A stretch of DNA of 64,000 bases from Linum tenue (Eukaryota > Streptophyta > Magnoliopsida > Malpighiales > Linaceae): positions 26,639,608 to 26,703,607 of the forward strand of contig CAMGYJ010000010.1 of NCBI GenBank assembly GCA_946122785.1. Reading direction: 5' to 3'. Shown here one piece after another: positions 36,623 to 49,200 of the stretch. Made by a program: the position numbers and the translations under genes. Positions within the stretch are counted from its first letter, which is position 1; each line of letters begins with the position of its first letter. The notes beneath the pieces were generated by a model. That model made no database searches. It was not told where the DNA came from and saw only the letters and a list, made by a program, of their open reading frames with translations.

Positions 36623-37290
36623 GGGTTAATACCTTATTTTAGCCCGAACTATGACCATATAATCAACCTTTGCAAGTGGTTTCAGAAATTAACATCCTGA
36701 CCTCAACTATGCAGCATATAGACTAAATTTGGCCGACACATGCTTTGACCGTCAATTTGGATGGTCAACATCATTGACCGTTAGTCAACACCCCATGTCA
36801 TTGTCTAAAAAACATTAAAGGATAAATAATAATAGATGTTATAGATGTTTTAAATTAACCAAAAATATATAAATTATTATAATTTTAAAATGAAATTTTG
36901 TATAAATTATCAAATTATTATAGATTTTTTAAATTAACCAAAAATATATATATATATTATTTTTTTTAATTTACCATTTTTAAATGTACCAAAAGATAAA
37001 ACATACAAATTTTTTTATATTTTTTTTTAGTTAGTTTCATAGGATAAATAATAATAATTAGAAAAATAATTTGAATTTCAATGTTTTAATGATTTTTAGG
37101 CTGACTAGGCAATGACATGGCGTGTTGACTAACTGTCAATGATGTTGACCGTCCAAATTGACGGTCAAAGCATGTGACGGGCCAATTTAGTCTATATGCT
37201 GCATAGTTGAGGCCAGGATGTTAATTTCTGAAACCACGTGCCAAAGTTGATTATATGGTCATAGTTCGGGCCAAAATAAGGTATTAACCC
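36623..37290. mobile_element. Foldback Mutator-type MITE with 9-bp target duplication
   Basis: 668 bp. About 180 bp at each end are inverted copies, starting GGGTTAATACCTTATTTT and ending in its complement ...AATAAGGTATTAACCC. A perfect 9-bp duplication TACTTAAAT lies at 36614-36622 and 37291-37299. The centre is very AT-rich and noncoding. Long inverted ends plus a 9-bp duplication fit a non-autonomous Mutator-like element. Confidence 0.9.
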
Positions 37291-37299
37291 TACTTAAAT

Positions 37300-38860
37300 T
37301 AGTAGTGTTTGAGAAAAGATGTTGTAGTGATTTTATGACTGATTGTAGTGATTTTGTTGTGATTCGTAGCATTTTTTAATTGGTTGTATTTTTTAATTAG
37401 TAGAATTTGATGATTTTTTTGTAAGTACAGTTCCAAAAATCATGATCAAATTAATACTATAATTATACAAAACGTTATTAATAGTTAACAAATATAATTT
37501 CTTATTAAGTTAAAAAAACACTACTAATATGTAAAAAAAAACACTACAACACAATTACTACGAATCAAATAATAAACCGACACATTTGGACAAAATTCAC
37601 AGATCTGGCCAAATTCATACGGCCTCCCCCATTGCTGAATATGAAAACCATTAGGGGTGCTAAAGTTCTTTTGGGGAAAATCTGAGGGCAGTTAGGACTT
37701 AGGAAGATGAGATAATATGGCTTTGTCGATGCAGACGAAAGATGTGAGGGGATGGAATATAATGTATTTTAAAGTTATTCAATGGTTCAACTTCAACCAA
37801 CCTAATTAGTCCAATTTTTATCATTTCAAATATATATATTATTATTTGATATCATAATGATCAAATTATAGTGTATTTTATGGGGAATTATTTAATATTT
37901 ATTAGTAAAAAACTAAATAGAAAGATCTATTTGGTTATTTTAAACATTAAAGCGATCCTAAACATTTTCAGTTTCTTTTGAATTTCTATGGTTTTATTCC
38001 CGAATAAGTGATGTGCAAATGGCGAATTGCAGTCGTCTCTTTTCTTCCACTATTTTTTATTTTCAAATAGAAAGTTTAAAAGTAAAGAATAATTAGAATT
38101 GGGCATGGGTCGGTCAAACAGTCTGAATTTCAAGTTTTGGCCCATTTTGATCAAGTCTAATTTATAATCACATGGTTCCCTGATACCCGATAAAAATCTC
38201 AATCCAAACTAGTTTGGCAGGTGAGTCCGTGTTTACCATCATTTTCTAGGGATACGACAACGGCGGTTCCTATCCCAAATCGTGTTGTTCGTTCTTGGTT
38301 TTTTTAGATTTTATCATGGCCTGACAAAAACCAGAAAGCACAATGACGATAAGATGAAAGTTTTATAAAGCAAATTAATCTGCCAACGGGCCGAGTAAAA
38401 GCTAGCAACGATTGTGAGATGCTCATTTCCCGAAAACTGACGGGATAGGCGATTTTTTATTCGATTTTCTGGAATTCGGTTTCTATAAAACTTACTCCAC
38501 CTCATCATATTACCAGAAACAATATTGTTTCACAAGGTAACAGGTACTTGATTTTGGTTCATAAGACCGATTTTTTATTCGGTGCATCATTCATGTATCT
38601 TTCCTGCTAAAATTCACTATTTTTATCATGTGTTTCCCAAAAAAAACTATACAACAATAAGCTATACACCCCATTACATTATCAAATTTCATACCTCACC
38701 TTCCTCCGGCCACCTGGCCGGGGCCACACTAGTTTAGTTAGTATGATGCTAACCCTATACCAACTAATCCCATCCCCCACAACTATTGTCCCTGGTTCTC
38801 TCTCTACCTCTCCCTGCAAATCGCCGTTCCCCCTCCCCTTCACCTATACGTGTTACGCGT
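37300..38860. other. AT-rich intergenic stretch
   Basis: No coding similarity seen. Long A/T runs at 37380-37960. The only frames are short and unlike known proteins. Confidence 0.4.
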
Positions 38861-38861
38861 A

Positions 38862-38997
38862 TGGGCTTTAAGCCCAAACGGAAGCAGGCCTTGCGCCCCA
38901 AATAAACCCTAAAGCAAATTATTGGACGAAAATGATTGTTGGATTTGAAAAATTGGGGGTCAGGATAGGAACTTGTCCACGGCCGTTTAGTATAAAT
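38862..38997 (+). promoter_or_regulatory. Promoter-like block: site II pair, telo-box, TATA box
   Basis: Two TGGGCT-type site II elements in opposite orientation (38862-38867 and 38871-38877) precede a telo-box AAACCCTAA (38904-38912) and a TATA box TATAAATA (38991-38998). A second AGGGTTT lies at 39008-39014. In plants this combination marks ribosomal-protein, other translation-related and snoRNA genes. The spacing to the TATA is plausible for Pol II. Confidence 0.55.
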
Positions 38998-39019
38998 AAT
39001 TCCTGCTAGGGTTTCCAGT

Positions 39020-40720
39020 TTATCATCGCCTTTGAGAGAACGGAGCGAGCTCTTTCTATGCCGTCTCTGTTCCGTTGCGGGCGTAAATCATGGAGACGTT
39101 CTCTATTACTCCTTTCCTTCTCATGATTTTGAGGCTTCTCCTTCCTCAGAATCGTAGTTGAAAGGACTCGTACATTCACTCCATCTTTATTTCCTCGCAT
39201 CTGAATCCGAAATGCTTTCTTTTTTGCTTTGATTTGCAGTCGTGGTTGTTTGTTTGACGGCCGATCCAAATGGGATCTCACTATTTTGCGTATGAGAGCC
39301 CAATTTCACCCGGCCTAGAGTTGATATTCAAGGGCAGTTCTCGTGATTTTTTCGCGTTGTTAAATTGTCGTCGTTAAAATTCAGGGAAACTGCCCTAAAT
39401 TTCTTGATTGATAACTAATCATATCTGAATCTGCTGATAGAGTTCTTACTGGCTTACTCTTTAACCCACCCAGAGGGTTAGGATTGCCGATCAAGAAATC
39501 TTGTTAAATGCATATCACCAAAACCCCAAGGGGTATAAAGGAAACTTTCAGATGTATGATGCATCCGAAGAGATTCGTACCAACTCTTTTCAGGGCTGCC
39601 AGCCAAAGTTGCTCTCCTGTTCTGTCAAGTTGCAGCTTATTACTCCAGTTTTGGATGGTAACACAGTATTGGACATCTTTCCACTTCAATTTAAGATTGT
39701 TAGGGAAGAAAGCGTCTTTTTTCGGATTTCTTATGGATTTCGGGGTCTAAGAAGAAAAGAGATGGGATTCGTTGGGAGTTGGTTTCTTTCCCGGAGGAGG
39801 GTGGTTAAGGATTTAAAGGCTTGAGAAGTTGGAATACTTGTTGCCTGTCGCGCCATATCTGGCCGGTTCTGCAGAGAGTCCCTTTGGATAGCTTGGTTAA
39901 GAAAGTATTGGTTACATTCTCAATCATTTGGGAGGTCAAAACTACGGGATCTTTGGCTTGGAATTAAGTTCTGAAACCAAAGCAATTGGCAGCTGGTTCT
40001 ATTCAAAAGTCCTAGCATGGGGTTCAGTAGGACTGAGTGTTAATGTCAACTTTCTCAGTAAAGAAAGTATGGAAGAGTTTATTGCCGAAAACGGACTTTG
40101 TCCTCCCTTGGTCTCAACTTGTTTTGGAACCATCATTCAAAAGTCTTTATTGACATGGGTCATCCAGTTGTGCAGGATAGCAGACTAAATAAGCTTGTGA
40201 TATGGATTGTTGAGATTGATATGAGATCCCAGTTTCCTTTGTCTTGCCATGAATCGAGGGATCATAATTTTATTTTGTCGCATTTTCTGCAACTTGTACA
40301 GTGGTTTCCCCTTCAAATTGGGCTTTTGTTCCTGTTGGAGGTTGAGCAGAGCTCTGTAGTCTGTTCACATATTTAGGAGCTGTGAAGTACGAAGATTGCT
40401 TTGGGCTTTGGTGGTGAGGGAGGCACGGAGGAAGAGTTGCCGAAGATAATGTGGGAAGAAGATGCTTTTGATTCCAGAATTGATTTTGAAGATGAAAGAG
40501 CTATTGGAGTGGAAGTTTGCTCGAAATGCAGAGATTGCTGCAGCTGTGGCTACCAGATCTCTCTGTTTTCATACTAGATGTTTGTGGGATGACAGTATGA
40601 AAGTAGTTAGTGAATTTGTTATTTGGAGATTTCGTCTTCCCCTTTTGTTGTAACCTTTTATTTGTTTTGGTAGGGTTGTTTTCTGGTCTGGTTGTATGCT
40701 GGAAGTTGGGTGGTGGAATA
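39020..40720 (+). other. Possible transcription unit of unknown content behind the site II / telo-box promoter
   Basis: Downstream of the TATA box lie a possible 5' donor (about 39081, GGGC then GTAAAT) and acceptor (TTTGCAG at 39239). Plus-strand open frames follow at 39501-39824 (107 codons), 39928-40188 (86) and 40098-40376 (92). None matches a family I know, they lie in different frames, and stops separate them. The end (40640-40750) is T-rich like a 3' untranslated region. It could be a decayed protein gene, a noncoding RNA, or an expressed repeat. No C/D-box snoRNA motifs (RTGATGA with CTGA) were found. Confidence 0.3.
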
Positions 40721-41114
40721 GATTGGCTTTTCGTTTTTTTTTTAAAAAGAAACAACCTTTTGCTTGGATGTTTCAAGAACCCAGAAAATTACAGCAACCA
40801 AGCGCCATAAGTTAAAACAATAACGAAACCTCGGATACCAAAATTACTGTCCATGGGGTACTCAAACCTCGATTTGACTCAAACTCGGCATTAAGCAGTT
40901 CCTATTTCGAACAAAAATTTTACACCAACCCATTTGTTCATATTAACCTTCCATTGGTTTCACAATCTTTGTGCACTGGAACAAGGGAAAATGATGTAAT
41001 ACCTTCAACAAGTGAAACCATCTAGTCCTTCAATGTTCCTAACAACCTATTCAAGATATATGTATAGAACGACAACCAAACATGGTAACAAAGTTCTCCT
41101 TTTTATGTCATGAG

Positions 41115-43280
41115 TTACATATCCTTCTTGCCCTCAGATTCTATCGACTCAATCTGGCTACGAAGGCTTTGGTTGTCTTCTTGCAGTCGACCATACTCTA
41201 CACGGGACCCTTCGGACTGCTTCCTAATAGTCTCGGCTTCCTCTTCAGCAGCTTTCGCCGCTTTTGTTTTGGCCTCACATTCGGCCTCGAGCTTCTTTAC
41301 CTTACTGCGCAGAGTAGCAACCTCTTCGCCAAGTGCTTTAGCCTCCTCCGTGTTGGTGCCAAACTTACTGTCATCCAGGCCTCGGGTCTGCTTCTTGGCA
41401 GCTTCCATTGTCTTTCTCAGTTGACGAAGCTCCCTGATGTAGTGGTGCAGCCTGTCGATCATCAGTGCAAGGAACAGCAGAAATCCTGCACGGGAATGGA
41501 AGAAGTTAATTGCTTTGGAACTCAAAACTGCCAGAGAACATTATTCATCCACTGAATCATATGGAACATGTAGTTAGTAATGCCTACTTCTCCTAATGTG
41601 CAACATGGACGTGAATCATAATGGAAAATCCATGGCCATGAGGGGTATACTAAGCATAGCATGGATTGGCTGAAAGTTCCCCCCGAGCTAAACCATAGGA
41701 TGAAAAATGAGCTCTCTGGGGAATTAAGACATCCAGGAAGAAAATGGCATACAAAAGATCGGATCCTATATGTCAACATCACATACCCAACCAAAACCCT
41801 AATGACTGCTGAAGATAGGAAGACATTAACACTAAAGTAATCAAACCCTCCTCCCTAAGCAATGTTCAAGAAGACGCTAGGCGCTATCTAGGCGAAGAGG
41901 CACCGCCCAGCGCCCAGGCCGATTAGTCGTTGCCTAGACGAGATTAAACGTTGAAAAAAAAAATTATAGATAAGCCATATTCTACAAAAATCCAAGTCAC
42001 CATATCATTATTCATCCATTCATATACACATACAACCATTTTCCACAATCCCAAACATCCCAAGTCGCCAACCATGAGGAGGGATCTCACTGCTGGTCGA
42101 TGAGGGGGAGCGATTGGTCGAATGGAAATGGGAAATAGAATAGGGTTTGGGATTTTCACAAAAAGACTACAGTTTCCCTCTTTATTAGTTGTTTTGGACG
42201 TCGCCCACCAGAGTGAAAACTCGCCTCCTAGTGCCTAGGTGCCTAGATCAATCGCCCAGGGCTAGACGGAGCAATTTCCTCCTGCCCAGCTATTAATCGC
42301 GCCTAGGCGAGAGATTAATCGCGTCTTCTTGAACACGGTCCCTAAGGAAAAAAAGTGAAGAAAGGAACAAACATATACCACACCACATCCACATAAATGG
42401 AAGTTCCCTTTTCCAGGAAAATAAGTTAAGCATCTTGCTGCACTTCCTACAAGCTAATGTCCTTAGTTCCTTGAAGAACACAGTTATTGACAGAAGCCAC
42501 AGAACATATCAATTGGAGATATCCAAATGAAACTAGGCGCCACAAACTCACTCGTAATTGAGGATCCTTGCTCAAAAGTTGAATACCATCAAAACAACCA
42601 ATCGCTAGTTTGCTACCTCCACCAGCAATCCGAAACAAAAATGCCTAGCAATAAAACATCCCCTCATCTCCTGCTTCAGTAGGCAAACATTAAAGGGAGG
42701 AATGACCAACAGAAACAAAGACTACCCAGTGCTCAATGTTCTCTTCTCGGTTCTCACTCGCCCTCAAATTCATCTCAATTTCATCAGTTCTCAAATCCCC
42801 TTACGCATCTTTCAAATAACTATCATTAACAGGCTAATAACCGGTTCGATAAATGACCGCATTCACCCAAAGCAAACAATTGTAAAAATGGAAACAGAAT
42901 CAATGAACCCGAGAGAACTGAATTGACGAGAAGAAATCAGCGAAGATGACCAAGATGGTAATTGGCTCCAGAGGAAAGAGAGAAACGAGAGGTTTACCCA
43001 TAAGAGAGGCCTCAAGCAGGTGCCTGGACATCAGAACCTGGTCGGTAGGATTGGGAGCACCAGCCTCGATGGATCGATTCTGAATCTTAACCATGCTGTA
43101 GAGGCTCGACAACAGGACGATGAAGATCGTCCCGGCGACGGTCTTCACCATCACGGGGCCCCTTCCTCGCTTGAGCCGATCCAAAGCCATGATCACGAGC
43201 TTCCTCAGCGGCGTCTTGAACAGCAGCGTCAGGATCAGAGCCATCTCGGCGAAGATCACCCCGTACAGAAGCTGTATCAT
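41115..43280 (-). CDS. BAP31-like endoplasmic reticulum membrane protein
   Basis: Two exons: 43280-42998 and 41485-41115 (GT at 42997-42996, acceptor TGCAG ending at 41486), giving 217 residues, the usual length for plant BAP31-like proteins. Three membrane segments lie at about residues 5-21, 45-64 and 89-106. A long charged coiled coil (about 110-210) faces the cytosol. The last four residues KKDM form a KKXX retrieval signal for the ER. In animals BAP31 is an ER cargo and quality-control factor; the plant role is inferred. The start is the first Met of the conserved MIQLLYGVIFAE segment. The 1.5-kb intron holds a hAT MITE (41860-42338). No frame damage is seen. Confidence 0.93.
41860..42338. 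mobile_element. hAT-type MITE in the BAP31 intron
   Basis: 479 bp with inverted ends TGTTCAAGAAGACGC and GCGTCTTCTTGAACA, flanked by an 8-bp duplication TCCCTAAG (41852-41859 and 42339-42346). Subterminal CGCCTAGGCG-type motifs repeat near both ends. The 8-bp duplication suggests mobilisation by a hAT transposase. Confidence 0.85.
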
Positions 43281-43719
43281 CTCTCCCAATGAAAAAAGAA
43301 AAGTAGAACCAGTGCAGAATGGAGAATGAGATGCAGACCGACGTTGAACAGTCACACAGAGATGGAGAGAGATCGGCGAAGAAGGAGAAAGAGAGGAGAG
43401 AACCCAGCTTTTACGATCAATGCGGTATGGTGAGTCTCGGAAACAACAAACTTTAAATGGGTGCGCAGCTAGGATGGTGCCGCGTGTACCTTATGCTGTA
43501 GTCTCCGTGTTAACGGCAATGGTCCCCTGTCGGCAAGGATATGCAACTTTCAGCTCTTTCCATTTTCCTTGTACTTTTCAAGTCTAACCATAAGATTGTG
43601 AAACCATATTGTACCATATCCGCGATTAGATTGTAAAAATGCTTTATCGGTGGACAGTTTATAATGGTCGAACCACAATTTCAATACAAAATACATTACC
43701 ATTATATGAGTTAGTACAA
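43281..43719 (-). promoter_or_regulatory. Upstream region of the BAP31-like gene
   Basis: The expected 5' untranslated region and promoter. On the minus strand a TTTAAAG near 43453 is a weak TATA candidate about 170 bp upstream of the start codon. A GA/CT-rich leader lies at about 43360-43410. A hAT MITE begins at 43728. Confidence 0.35.
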
Positions 43720-43727
43720 CATCCAAT

Positions 43728-44111
43728 TATGGTTGTCACGCCGGCCGGCGTGCCACCGGTTGTACCGGGTTCAACCGGTACCATTCATAAAACCGGTATG
43801 ACACCACCGGTACGACCGGCATGATCGATATACGAATCTCTAAGTAAAATGACCTTATTTTAGAGAATTTAATTGATAAAAATTATTTTATTACTTAGTT
43901 TATGAGTATAAAAGTTAAATATTGATGTTATTTGTTGGATTCAAGTATAAATGTTAGGTATTGACGTTAAATGTCATGTTTAAATATGAGTATTTATAAT
44001 TTTATTTGTAATATTGACCGGCATGAACTGGCACAAACCGGTATGTGCCACCGGTTGAACCATTCCACTTGCTAAACCGGCACACTGGCATAAACCGGTT
44101 TGACAACCTTG
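43728..44111. mobile_element. hAT-type MITE rich in ACCGGT motifs
   Basis: 384 bp with inverted ends TATGGTTGTCA and TGACAACCTTG, flanked by an 8-bp duplication CATCCAAT (43720-43727 and 44112-44119). Many ACCGGT and GCCGGC palindromes lie within 100 bp of both ends, and the centre is AT-rich. No protein. It sits about 450 bp upstream of the BAP31 start codon. Confidence 0.82.
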
Positions 44112-44329
44112 CATCCAATACATTTTTATAATTCTTGATTTCTTCTACCATAGTCTAATCAAGTCATGGTGCTCAGCCCTTTTGTGAAAACGTACTCAGC
44201 GGATTTGGAGTCACGAATTAATATCTAAATGTATCTAACCACTTAATGGATACCATAATATCTTAGGGAATTCCTACAATGCCTTGAAGCAAGGTAACTT
44301 AATTTTTTTTACCTGCTATAGCAGGTTTC

Positions 44330-45300
44330 ACAGGTTGCATTACGTAAAATACAATAGGCATTACGGAACAATTACGTAACGTATGTGTATCTTACGTAAC
44401 AGTTATAAAATCTCATTACGGAAGCCTTACGTAATAGAGGGTTCTTTTACGTAATGAATATTTACCTCGCGTTACGTAAAGTGATAAGTCATTACGGAAG
44501 TCTTACGTAATGCTTCTAATTTAACTGTTACGTAAGAAATAACTTTCATTACGAAAGCCTTACGTAATTGAGACTTCTTTTACGTAATGGATATTAACCT
44601 TGCATTACGTAAAGTGTTAAGGCATTACGGAAGCCTTACGTAATAGATGTGTATTTTACGTAATAGTTGTAACATGTCATTACGAAAGCCTTACGTAATT
44701 GAGGCTTCTTTTACGTAATGAATATTAACCTTGCGTTACGTAAAGTGTGAAGTCATTACGGAAGCCTTACGTAATTGAGGGTGCTTTTACGTAATGAATA
44801 TTAACCTTGTGTTACGTAAAGTGTGAAGTCATTACGGAAGCCTTACGTAACGCTTTTGATTTAACTATTACGTAAGAAATAACTATCATTACGGAAGCCT
44901 TACATAATTGAGATTTCTTTTACGTAATGAATATTAACCTTGCGTTACGTAAAGTGCGAAGTAATTACGGAAGCCTTACGTAATTGAGGGTGCTTTTACG
45001 CAATGAATATTAATCTTGCGTTACGTAAAGTGTGAAGTCATTACGGAAGCCTTACGTAACACTTTTGATTTAACTGTTAGGTCAGAAATAACTGTCATTA
45101 CGGAAACCTTACGCAATGGATGTGTGTTTTACGTAACAGTTGTAAAATGTTAATAAGTCTCATATAATGAATTTTATTTTATATAACAGTTGTAAAATAT
45201 TATTACTTATATTTTACATAATGAAGTTTTATTTTATGTAATGATATTAACATCGTAAAGTATTTAAATAATTACGAAATTCTTACGCAATAATTTTTAA
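44330..45300. repeat. Tandem array rich in the palindrome TTACGTAA
   Basis: I count 27 exact TTACGTAA by eye between 44337 and 45136, plus half-site variants such as ATTACGGAAG. They are organised in imperfect tandem units of about 77 bp (CATTACGGAAGCCTTACG ... GTTACGTAAAGTG) alternating with a shorter form of about 56 bp. Repeats fade out to about 45300. No coding sequence. It is not a CRISPR array: unit spacing is uneven and spacers are themselves repeats. Its origin (satellite, or the inside of a transposon) is open. Confidence 0.85.
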
Positions 45301-46257
45301 TAAAATATCATCCAAAATTATGAAAAGATAAAATAAAAAAAGAATTTAAAATATATGCAATGATAAGATCAAGCTGGAGCACTTTGGCAAAAAATAAATA
45401 AATTAAGCTGGAGCAGCTAACTTAAAAAATAAAAGGAGCCGGCAAGTTAAAAAAGAAAACAAATAAGAAAGGTAATGGAAAACTGGGAAAGTAATAACGG
45501 GCAGTGCCGGTGTTTTGCCTATTTCTTTTTTTTTTCCTTAATCAACGGCATAGGATGAATTTAACTGATTTTAATGGTCTAGATCTATAGAAGTTACCTA
45601 ACTTGAAATTACACCCAAGTTACTGTAGGAGGTCCCAATATCTTAATTTAAAAAAAAATGTCATTTAACAATCATGAAACGCGCAACTGATCTAACGACT
45701 CTCAACTATTCTAAACTCGTTCTCACAAATTATATTCACATACTTTTCATGAGAACGTGCTTTCAGAAGCTGGGAGTACATGAGAGAAGGAACTTCGAAT
45801 TGCATTGTTGGATGTTACAAACATGAGTAAGCTAGTAATAGTCATGTCCGTCAGTATTAGAATTTAGATGTCCTCCAAGAACAAGGTCATTCCCATTCAT
45901 CTTCGGCAGAGTTCAACAGAAGATGCAACTAAGTGCTGAACAATAAACACTTCATCTAAAACGGCGCATCCTAGTCCTTATCATTTCAATGTACTGCTTA
46001 ACATAGTTAATAAGCTAGTTTGATTTCAGATCTGAAGTTCTCGATTTCTATCAGCAGACAGTTTATCAAAATGCTTTAACTATAACGTAACAGAGAATAC
46101 CTAGGGGCGGGGTAAAGGCAGACAGCAAATTCTACCCTGACCACAAAATATGGGCTGAAAATAGAAGCCGTAAACTAAAGGCCCTTGCAAAGGCAAAAGC
46201 AGAGGTCACCCCTTGCTCCCCTGTTAGTCTTTCATGCTACGTTCACAATGCGGGAAG
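45301..46257. other. 3' flank of the RAD16-like gene
   Basis: AT-rich up to about 45680, then mixed composition. Nothing coding was seen. The last few hundred bases before 46258 probably hold the RAD16 3' untranslated region and poly(A) site. Confidence 0.35.
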
Positions 46258-49200
46258 TTAATTTACGAACAGAAACCTTAAATCTGCCTCTGTCAACTTC
46301 CCAAGGGCTTCCGACGAACCACCGACCGTCCTGCGAATAAAAAGACTTCGTTAACCCTATAGTATTTGCAAGGCAAGGTAATGGGAGAAATGGTGGAGTG
46401 CAGCCCAATAGAGAAAGATATTGGAAAAATCTCACCCCTCAAAGACCAATTCCTTCTTCTCTTGCAGCTGCAGAATCCTCTCCTCAACTGTATTCTCGAT
46501 GATAAATCTCACGATCCTGATAGGTTTATACTGTCCAATACGGTGGATTCTATCCTGCGCCTGCCGCTCCACGGCTGGATTCCACCAAGGGTCCATCAAG
46601 AAAACCTACACGTTTCTTTCTTGCAATCAGCCATGAACAAGCACAAACACTGAAGAACAAAAAAAGAGCTGCAACCATAGGTGTCGAAAGCTTGTTGAGG
46701 AGGTGGCTCAGGCTAGAACGGAAGCCACTTACATTGGATGCTACTGTTAGATTGAGGGCAACGCCTCCAGCTTTCAGACTCATGAGGAAAATCTTGCAGT
46801 CTGGATCATCAGTAAATTTCTTGATAGCTGCATCCCTTTGTGATAGGGTCATGCTTCCCACTAGCTGAACGCAATTCACCCCAGACTACATATGGTATTT
46901 AACAATTGACACTTCTTAGGCAATGTCCTCTTTGTCTTATCGCAAAGGAAATAGATGCAATATATTTACCTTGATGAGGGAGTAGTGTATGAGATCCAAA
47001 AATGAAGTGAACTGGCTGAAAACAATTCCTTTAGCTGAACCGTCCCTTTCAACCATATCTCTAATTTCTTCCCTCTGGAGACATACATTTTGGGAGGAGG
47101 AGAATCGGTTTACTTTCTCAACAAAAGAGGCAAAAGATAATGCACATTTAGTACAACAGCTTAACACATACCAAAGCCTCTATCTTGGTGCTGGTCTGGA
47201 AATCGTTCAACTGTATTCTGTTGAGGATACTAGCAGATCTGAAACCCTTGACAGATGTAGTTTTTCGGGGCTGCGACGCACCACCATCAGCCTTTGTGCT
47301 GAAGTCAATAGTCAGCAGTTTCGAGCAATTGGGACAGGAGACTTGTCCTAAGGAAGCAGAGAAATCGAGCAAGCATGCCTTGCAGAAGATGTGTTCGCAG
47401 GAGCTGACCTGAAATAAATAAAAAATATATATAAACAAAGTAAAGCAAGCTTGATGATCTATAAGTTCTGCATGCACAAGACATGGCACGACTATGCATG
47501 GCTAGCTCACCACAGGATCTTCTGCCGGATCGTGACAAATTTCACAAACTTGTTCAGTATCATTAGTATCCAGTGTGTTTGCATTTCTTTGTGCTGCTGT
47601 TGCGGAGTATACCACAAGGTATGGATGATCAACTGCCTGTAGTTTGCACAGATACTCCAAGAATTAGTTACCAAGATACTTGGCAAGCAGCAAAATTTAA
47701 TAGTTTTTGGTTTCTATCAATTTAGCAACTTAAGATAATCAAGTGAACTAATATGATAACCTAGTACTGCAAATTACCTGGCGCAAGCGGGTGAGGAGGT
47801 CGAATATATGAGCATAGTTATTCATCACAGTTCCAGCCTTGATATAGCTATGAAAGAAAACGAGAGCTGTTACTATTTGTATTCACCAAAACAATTATAT
47901 TCGGTAGAATGGAACCACAAAAAGAAAAGGAAAATGCATCCTAAGAAAGCAAGAAAAAGAAACAGAATCATACGTATTAAACTGTGCCTGACTCTCATTG
48001 TATAACGACTCATAATAATCTTCTTCCTTAACGTCCAGGGTATCTCGCCTCAATTTAACCTGGAAAGCAGTGGCAACAATATGATACATATTTAATAATT
48101 TATAAGTCTTGGCGAGAGAGTGGTTAAGTTAACCCCATCGCAGGAAAACTTACGATCCTAGGAGGAAGAGCAAGATCAGCAGCTCGCCCTTTTTTGGTCC
48201 GCCTTAGCACTATGTTCTTCAGAACTTTATGTTTCAGCAATATCATAGCTCTTCTCCCAGTATCAAGATTCCCATAGGATTGTATTGGGTTAGAAATGTT
48301 CTAATGAAGAATAACACAACAAGAACAAGTTAGGGGAGGAGGGCTAGAAAATATGATGAGACTGAGCATATAAATATGAAAAACTCACTTTATTCCACCA
48401 ACAGAAATGCCTCACAGAACTGTGAGCACAACTAGAGCATCGAGTTGATGATCTGCAAAGAAGATGAAGGTTAACTGTGGATGCCTTGTTGGTTCACAAA
48501 GCCAGTATCATTGTCAGTGATTGAAAATAATTTATTTCTGTGCACATGGTATATAGGATTCAAGGCAGTGAATCTACATCATAAGTGCAAGGACAATAGC
48601 AAGATTATTGCAGTGCCGGTTTTTCTTTAACTCATAAAATCAACCAATAATGTAAGAAATTGTAAAACATCATTAAGTCAGGAGGCATACCCATAATCAA
48701 GAATTCTGCAGTCACAGTCCTTGCACAAGTAATATGAATATGGTACAATCTGGAGGAACCGCACCTGAGATCAAGAAATGCAATAAACATAAGTTGTATT
48801 TAGCTAGAAAGGATGGTCAAAGTAAAATTTCCACAAAGTACCAACTCACCAAAGAGTAAAGCTCTCCAACGCGGTTCTGGAGGGGGGTACCACTCAAAGC
48901 CCACTTAAACGAAGAGTCTAAAGCAAAAATGGCCTTGGCAGTATTGCAACGTCTGTCTTTTATGAAATGTGCCTGTTTTTATTATGAACGGAAAAAACAA
49001 GGAAAAATGGACCTCTGTTAGAAGGCCAGAAGCTTGACACAAATATTTAGTTGACATTACCTCAGAACAATAATAGTGAGATGAACAAAAAAAAAGGAAG
49101 AATAAGAAAATATACAAATGGGGGGAAAAGAAAGGCACCTTAACTACGAACAGAAGGAAAATCAAATACAGTTACAAGGGAAACAGCACAAAGATAAGAA

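Noticed and set aside
39001..39500. C/D-box snoRNA cluster behind the telo-box promoter
   Set aside because: No RTGATGA C boxes paired with CTGA D boxes at suitable spacing; only degenerate look-alikes.
43020..43329. Plus-strand frames of 69-90 codons
   Set aside because: Antisense to BAP31 exon 1.
44330..45300. CRISPR-like array
   Set aside because: Plant nuclear context, palindromic short repeats, uneven spacing and non-unique spacers.
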